From Tubiluchus corallicola (Eukaryota; Priapulida; Priapulimorpha; Priapulimorphida; Tubiluchidae), in the NCBI GenBank assembly GCA_030141605.1, contig JAQGDQ010000061.1:545685-609684 (forward strand): 64,000 nt of DNA, read 5' to 3'. Both the position numbers and the translations under genes were made by a program. Below, piece after piece: positions 57,868 to 64,000 of the stretch (position 1 is its first letter; every line of letters begins with the position of its first letter). The notes under the pieces were generated by a model. The model made no database searches. It was not told where the DNA came from and was given only the letters and a program-made list of their open reading frames with translations.

Positions 57868-57948
57868 AGCCTGGATTTGAACCGGAGAACTCCTACTTAC
57901 AATTCAAACGCCTTAGAGGCTTAGACTACTAGACCAGTGATCAAGGAA
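57868..57948 (-). repeat. tRNA-like sequence (SINE head or tRNA pseudogene)
   Basis: On the minus strand TGGTCTAGTAG (box A) and CCGGTTCAAATCC (box B) are both near consensus and about 50 bases apart. The T stem has a mismatch and the acceptor stem does not pair, so not a working tRNA. Confidence 0.5.
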
Positions 57949-58439
57949 GTCCAAATTTCACCCTTTATAATTGTGGATTTGAACCATTAACGGTTGGCTA
58001 ATGAAACGTCACTGACTTATGGCTAGCTGTAAAAAATCACTACCTGTAAAGATGAGGCTGATGAGCATGGTCACCTGTATTCTTGGTATTGTTGCAACCA
58101 ATTTATAGTTTCTGTTAAGCAATTATAGCAGTTCATTCAAGTTGCTCCTGCTTCAGTATCTTTAAGGTGAAGTCGAGTTCGAATGTTACACAACGGGCAG
58201 TTCTTGTTTATTTGTCCAGCTCTAGTTGCTGTCTCGTGTCCTTCTAGGCTAGGCGGCCCTTATCGATTGGTTTCCCCGCTCTAAGAGTTCGTACACAGTT
58301 CGCTGCAGCTTCGATTTTTCTCAACCGCACACGCATATAAATGTTAAGCACGCTATAATAGCTAGAGAGATTTGTTTAGCTGTCAGTGTTAAATTAGTCT
58401 GTTCGAGAATGCTTCACTGCTCTGTCTTTCTTTGTGTTC

Positions 58440-58540
58440 AGGTGTGTGTCATTGGCTTCCTTTGTTAAAGTACGACTTGCGGGCTATTAGGTTATAAAAC
58501 AGACGCGGCTTTGTCGGAGCAATAGTAGACGTCACTTACA
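58440..58540. promoter_or_regulatory. Candidate promoter region, possibly bidirectional
   Basis: Less AT-rich than its surroundings, with ATTGG (inverted CCAAT) at about 58452, TATAAA at 58493-58498 and GACGTCA (half or variant CRE) at 58529-58535. On the minus strand a good donor (TTCACT|GTAAGT) ends at 58540, so a non-coding first exon of PRPF40 could also start here. Inference only. Confidence 0.3.
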
Positions 58541-58675
58541 GTGAACCTCGAGTGAGGCTAACGTACTAACATTCTGAGTCGGGGTGTTCAATATTTCGAT
58601 AAACATATAACTAAACTTAAAGCTTTTCTTGAATTACTACGAGAAAGCGGCTTTAGTGATTTGGTCAGTAGGATC

Positions 58676-58688
58676 ATGAGGTTTAATG
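58676..58688 (+). CDS. Candidate exon 1 of an unrecognised plus-strand gene
   Basis: ATG AGG TTT AAT G followed by a strong donor GTAAGT at 58689. An in-frame stop lies upstream at about 58560, so this ATG is the only start in that frame. A TATAAA at 58493-58498 and an inverted CCAAT (ATTGG) at about 58452 lie upstream. Phase 1 fits candidate exon 2. Support is positional only; the protein is not recognised. Confidence 0.3.
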
Positions 58689-58694
58689 GTAAGT

Positions 58695-61328
58695 CGGATG
58701 CCTAATCCTAGATGCTTTTGTAAGCTTACTTTAAATTTTAGGCTGGTATGATTTCAGTGGTTATAGAATCAAAGAGAACTTACTCCTTTTCTATTAATCT
58801 AATTGCAGCAGTGTTTCAAGTGGCATCGGTAGTGCAAATGTTTCTATACAGTATCGTTATTAGCTTGAAAATAGAGAGTGATGTTCTAAGAATCGCCATG
58901 GTCATAAACGATGAAAGAAGTCAAAATGTCCTTCATGTCTCATTTTTTATTTTTTTCTTCTGAAGAAGGAATCTTTCGATCCCGAAGGAAAAAATAAAGA
59001 ATTTTTTGAGATGTAATGGACATTTTGACTTGTAGTATCGTTATTGTGTACATAAGTTTTTTTATTATAATATATACCCAATTAATTTAGTCCACTAGTG
59101 ACTACTTCTCTGTGCAGATGCCATCCATGTATCTACATTATGCCAATATAGGATGATTGCATATGCTGATATAATCTATGTTTTGTCGGTAGTAACTTCT
59201 GCTATCGTATATTATGTACGTTTGTAAATAAATGCTATCTGTTAGTATTTACCGTGTACGGAACTGTGGGCCTAATATTTAGTCGTTATGTTGACTATTA
59301 CGCATAATCATTCTGTCATTGTACTCGGACAAATAGATTCGCAGTGCACCCAGTGAAGAAAATTCGCTAGAAAGCTTTTTGCATACCGGGTAAACGCATT
59401 TTTTGCTAATTTTCAAGCAAAAAACTGCTTCCTTGTTTTAGAAAATTGCAAATACGATGTCTGGGGGCTTTTAAGCTACTTCGTATTATTAACTAATATG
59501 CACCTTTTTTACGACGCAATAGGCCTGTTATAAAGAGTAAACAATTGATCATAGTACTGTTGGTGCTCAGCGGACCCTGAGGAACCGGTCCAAAGCCTGC
59601 TCATGCATTTTCATACTACGCGGAGAAACTGCCCAACTGGAGAAAGTTTTTTGAACACCATGTCAAATTGCAACGACTGAAGCCATATTTGAAGTGTTGT
59701 GGTTGACTTATTTAAGTTTTGCAGCACTAATTTTGCATTAATTATGTGAAATGCATCTATTGGAATAAGTCTTGCTGCCAGAGCGTACTGTGCATACAAT
59801 TCCTATTATAAGTAAGTAATTTATTAACCAACAACCGTTATTATTCTTAAACAGGGTAAATGCACCGAAAACGACAAATCAACTGAATCGAAAATTTCCT
59901 CCAATAACATGAATACATTGAGCAGCGCTCTGACTGGCGCTATCAGCCTTAGGTACCACTGGCCACCCTCTTTCTAAAGGGTTTAAAGACCAAAGACCTC
60001 TGCCATTTAGAACAGTTTTACAGGATCGCTGGGCACAGACGTCACAATGATGTCATAACAAGATACATGTAGCAAGATGGTAATAGCCGTGGATATATGG
60101 TACCCAGGAGTGAAACTGTGATGCATAATTAAAACAGATTTTACAGCTTGCGTTAATGATGATAGCGTGCCTAGCACTAACTCGTAACTGATGAAGATGC
60201 TGTTGACGTTTTAATCGCATTAATGAGATAGCAGTGTAGGTTTCTGTCAGATTTTTGATTAGCTTTGCTTCATGTTGCCAGTCAATTCTTTCGTTAGCAG
60301 ATTTTTCATAAATCATTCATCGATTTTAAATCCATTTTAGGGTAGATAGAACGAATGAGGCATATGCCTACATTCGTCTGCCTGCATCGCAGATGATCCA
60401 GATTTCATACAAGTTGCACAACTGACAAAGTGACTTACGTACCAAGTCATTTTAGCGCAGTCAAAATTGTCATGGCAAACTGCATTTAATATCGAAATAT
60501 TTTACTGTGCAGCTGACAAAATTAATAACGCTGAATTAATTAAAAATAAAATGGTTAATTAATCATTTCCATGCATGTAAGAGTGTATGCTATAATTTTA
60601 CGTCTACACGCACAACAGTGATAAAACATAATAAATAAAACAGCAAAGTAATCCTGTCGACTACAGTTCAAAACGTTTTCATTTTTCCGTATTTCAAAGC
60701 TCTTTCCTTGAGCATTTTTCCTTTTTTGAAAGCAGATTTAAGCAGCTAACAACGACTTGAATTATTAAAATCCCCGCAAAGCCTATAATATGTTCGCAGT
60801 GTTGATCTTACAAATACTTACTAATGGGACTTTAACAGAGAAAACGACCTCAACACCGCTAAAGGCTAAATTAAACTTACTGAGTTGGTAACTCGCGTTT
60901 TCTTTGTGTTTGCAATACTATGTTTAGAAAAGTTTTTGGGAAAAGGTAGCAACAGGTAAATTTTCAGAATGTTATGCTACGTACGAAAAATTAAAATCTT
61001 TTTTTATAATATCGATCCATGAAAAACACTTTACTACCGTTTTTTATTAAAGAGAAATCGAGATTATATGTACTATGAGTCAAACGTTTCGATATATTCA
61101 ACTTATTAAGTGGTCCACTTAATCTACCCACCCCCATTTTGTAACAATGCGTTGGTGGTTAATCTGGTGGCAAGTGCTCCAGTAACCGGTCTGTATTCAG
61201 CTGGTAGTAATATCTAAAAGTTGTTAGTTGTGTTGTCGGATACAGACTACGCTCTCCGATGTAATGAAGTGTACTGAAAGTTTAACCATTGTGATATAGA
61301 CACCAACTTTTATCTTTGTCTTGTTAAG
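58695..61328. other. Candidate intron 1 of the plus-strand gene
   Basis: Apart from the 172-bp insertion nothing recognisable; frames of about 60-90 codons are short and unsupported. Confidence 0.3.
58862..59033. mobile_element. 172-bp insertion with inverted repeats and apparent target duplication
   Basis: Flanked by AGTATCGTTATT at 58850-58861 and 59034-59045, a 12-base direct repeat. Its 3' two thirds form a foldback with AGTCAAAATGTCC at 58919 and its complement at 59019. The loop side has CTGAAGAAGG...GATCCCGAAGG, a small stem-loop. Confidence 0.55.
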
Positions 61329-61411
61329 TGTATCAGCCAACGAAAGATTGTTTGGAAACCAATAGGGCTCTTTTCCGTTTGCTTGGACTGCGATTTTTGG
61401 CTCAGGCTTGG
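61329..61411 (+). CDS. Candidate exon 2 of an unrecognised plus-strand gene
   Basis: A pyrimidine-rich acceptor (ending TTGTCTTGTTAAG) precedes two bases plus 27 codons, then donor GTAAGT. It encodes a protein-like sequence including NRALFRLLGLRFLAQAW, the start of a hydrophobic segment. Phase 2 entry matches candidate exon 1, and phase 0 exit matches candidate exon 3. No family recognised. Confidence 0.35.
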
Positions 61412-62805
61412 GTAAGTTAAGTAAGTTTAACGAATTATTATGAATTTATAATCAAATTTAGCGTAATTGGTAATAACAAATTGTTAGACCAAGTAGGCCT
61501 TCAATTTAATAATTTGAAAATGAAATTATCAGCTATCAAGTACAGTTTGTCACTTACATAAAAACTATACACATGTACATAGTTTAGTTGTCCTTGAATA
61601 ACAATGATAGCTGCCTAACATTTGCAAAGATATCATAAATAAATTGTAAACGTCATACGTTTTAAGGTTTGTAAAAATCCACGAAAAAAATTCATTTTTG
61701 AACAAATTGGAATTAATTAAAAAAGATGCGGTTGCTATGTCTGGTATGGGTCACTGCCTACATGCTTAAACTTGCTGATTATAATGATGAAAGCTGCATT
61801 TTGTTTTGGTCTTTATTTGTGCTGGAACGAGAGAAAGAAAACCGCAGGCAAGTTGCGTGACAGACCGCAAGCGTGTTTATGTTCCAAGATTCTTGACCCT
61901 ACATTTGTTATTATGAAGCTTGTAGCTAAATTAAGAGTTGGGTTGTTATGCAGATAAATTCAGGTTGACCCAGTAGACTTACATTGTGTAATTTTCGTCG
62001 TAAATTTTAAGATTTCGCGTTATCTAATATCTTATGTTACAGTGAAATCGTGCGGGTGAATGTGTGAGGTCTAAGAAGTCTAGTCTGCTGACTTTTGAAA
62101 GACCTTGGAAGGCAAATTGTGGCCGACATTCACGTTTTTATTTTTTATTTTATCGCAAATATTATCTTTTAGTCATTTACCCCATAAAACGGCATTTCTC
62201 CGTTAAATCATAACACTTGAATGTTAGAAACCGGATGTCTAAGAATCTTTTCAAATTCTTGAAGGTGATAGATTTGCCTGCATAATTAAATATTCCCTCT
62301 GAGATGCCTATAGGAAATCCATATTTCGTTTCGCTTTCCCTTTTGTGTATGTCAGAAGCTCTGCATGTGGAAAGTCTATTGATCAAAAAAACGTCCCTCA
62401 GCTGTTCGGCTTTTTCATGAACAACTGTTTCATAATTTTCTACAGGTGCTAGACAGCGTATACTCTATTTTTCCTGTTAATACTCTAGATAATTAGTTCC
62501 GTATGATGGATTATATCGCCAGGCGTGGTTATAATGTAGCCGTAAACCCAGTTGGCGTGTACAACGCTTTTTATAGTAATTATAGTGCCATCAAAATGAA
62601 TGCATTAATTCGCCCAATTTGATGAATTTGAATGAATTTCGCGGTCCTGAGCAAGTAATGTGTGTATGCCATATGTCTGCCTTTATTTTGGCCTTACAGT
62701 ATATTGCTTGTTGTACTCAGCGATATGCAGTCACATGTTAAATATTGCATAATGCATTGCGGCATGGCACAGGCGTAGTCACCCGCATTATTTTTATCAG
62801 TTTAG

Positions 62806-63156
62806 GCTTTGTGCTTTTTAATTGCCTTAACCGGTATTTGGGACTTGTTCCATGATGTAGCGAGATTCACTCACCATATTAAGTGCATCTCCGTGCGCTT
62901 GATAACACGAGGACTAAATAGCTTCCATTATGCCCAATCGCACTACACACGATTGAGACTGGTCCAAGATTACTATGTTCAAGAATGGTCCAAAATGTTC
63001 TGTATTGACACTACAAAAACGTATGAACAGCGCTTGTATTCTACAATTGTTTTACAAGAGCATTTTTCTGTGGCAGTCACACAAAGAGTCGACGCTTTCC
63101 TTGCTTGCATGAGTTCGACACGACAAGAACGATCTTCGTTTGAACTAGAACCATAA
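62806..63156 (+). CDS. Candidate exon 3 of an unrecognised plus-strand gene
   Basis: Acceptor TTTTTATCAGTTTAG, then 116 codons and TAA, one of the longer open frames in the window that is not repeat-derived. It starts with a hydrophobic run (ALCFLIALTGIWDLF) that would join exon 2 into one roughly 22-residue membrane-like helix. The rest is a soluble, mixed-charge region rich in Tyr, Gln and Arg (such as VQDYYVQEWSKMF). Combined product would be about 148 residues. No AATAAA was seen in the remaining sequence, so the 3' end may be different. It could be a chance frame. Confidence 0.35.
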   Translation, partial: ALCFLIALTGIWDLFHDVARFTHHIKCISVRLITRGLNSFHYAQSHYTRLRLVQDYYVQEWSKMFCIDTTKTYEQRLYSTIVLQEHFSVAVTQRVDAFLACMSSTRQERSSFELEP

Positions 63157-64000
63157 TATTAACTGGCCTAGCCAGTGGAATGGATAACGCATTTATGAAG
63201 CTTTTTGTAAATAGATGAATCTAGTTTTCCTAGAATCTCTTTGTTAGTGAACGAGTTTACAAAAGGACCGAAAAGGTGGTCGCTGTAAATACATTTTATC
63301 TAATTTCTGCACAACGTTGTTAGAACAACAACAATGACTTTTCTTTTGTAATTTGCATAAAAGTCAGAAGCCTTGTCAGTGATTGAGTGACGCAGTAATA
63401 TTCGACCTGTAAAGGTCATTAACGCATCGTCTAGAGTAGTTTTCTAGTACCAAGCGCTTCTGTCCCTGAAGCAAGACCACTTTGTCATCCTCTGCCCAGG
63501 TAGAGTAGTCAGAAAAGCCCAAGGCTACGCAACTTGTACCACTTCTAATTTAAGCACCCAAAGCGGCTGTCATTAGATTCAAATGTTGCTAATGCTCGGT
63601 GTCTTGTCGCATGGTATTATGTCAAGTGTCGATCGCAATTTCTCAAGTAATTCTCAGTTCTCACAGCCGTTTGCATGAGAAATTAGTCCATGTTTGAACG
63701 CGGACATTAGCCTGTAATTTTGAGTGTCATCTTTTCAAATACAGAATTGTATATTGTAACTCGCTGTTTCGATGCTGGTATGTTACAAGGACCTGTAATA
63801 CTGCTATAACATACAATTTTTGGCTGATATAACCTTTGCGTATTTTGTGGGGTTATTTTTTTAATTGGGTGGATAATCTGGTGTCTATTTATGAGTGTAT
63901 AACAATTCTGTTTGAAACTTGACTTGCCCGCCGTCATGTTATTGATGGATGAGATTTTAATTAGGCAAATAGCACGGAAGGCAACTTATAATTTTGGAAA
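63157..64000. other. Right edge, no feature identified
   Basis: No gene, tRNA or repeat that I can support; a 76-codon minus-strand frame at 63707-63937 is unrecognised. Confidence 0.5.

Larger units (their letters stand above)
52890..58439. other. Unresolved 5' region of PRPF40
   Basis: No coding exon could be supported. Contains a TACC/TACT-rich imperfect tetranucleotide stretch (55840-55945) and two tRNA-like pieces. Any 5' exon of PRPF40 should lie here or in the candidate promoter. Confidence 0.5.

Overview
This is a eukaryotic, almost certainly animal, genomic window. It is AT-rich, and its coding sequence is split into many short exons with GT-AG introns full of microsatellites and decayed transposons. 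There is no bacterial-style gene packing. The species cannot be named from the sequence. Degenerate TTAGGG-type repeats and tRNA-derived SINE-like pieces fit a non-vertebrate metazoan.

The one gene that can be reconstructed with high confidence is a minus-strand ortholog of the U1 snRNP-associated splicing factor PRPF40A/B (yeast Prp40). I resolve 21 coding exons between 51585 (5' side) and 8210 (stop). Their splice phases join without a break into about 833 residues: a Pro/Gln/Met-rich N-terminus, two WW domains (exons at 48216-48326 and 47066-47220), a low-complexity linker, a run of five to six FF domains (45898 to about 33800), a Lys/Arg-Ser-rich tail, and a C-terminal LEKQRRALLAQL motif like that of human PRPF40A. 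One intron (33462-32129) appears to use a GC donor. The last intron (29988-8288) is about 21.7 kb and isolates a 26-codon terminal exon. A likely poly(A) signal lies near 7500-7511.

Layout: 1-7480, intergenic, with a CT microsatellite and a degenerate tandem array at 6230-6850. 7480-8287, 3'UTR and terminal exon. 8288-29988, giant intron holding a 33-bp minisatellite with a higher-order 99-bp period, a decayed LINE reverse-transcriptase C-terminus, a 0.6-kb diverged duplication, a 320-bp polypurine tract and telomere-like repeats. 29989-51585, the exon-dense body of PRPF40, whose introns hold a foldback MITE, a hAT-like element, trinucleotide repeats and a LINE-like tail. 51586-58500, unresolved 5' region with a second hAT-like element and a near-perfect 39-bp-arm hairpin. 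58450-63156, a plausible promoter followed by a phase-consistent candidate three-exon plus-strand gene encoding about 148 residues with one hydrophobic segment and no recognised family. 63157-64000, nothing identified.

One well-supported gene dominates. The other content is mostly repeats, plus one speculative neighbouring gene.
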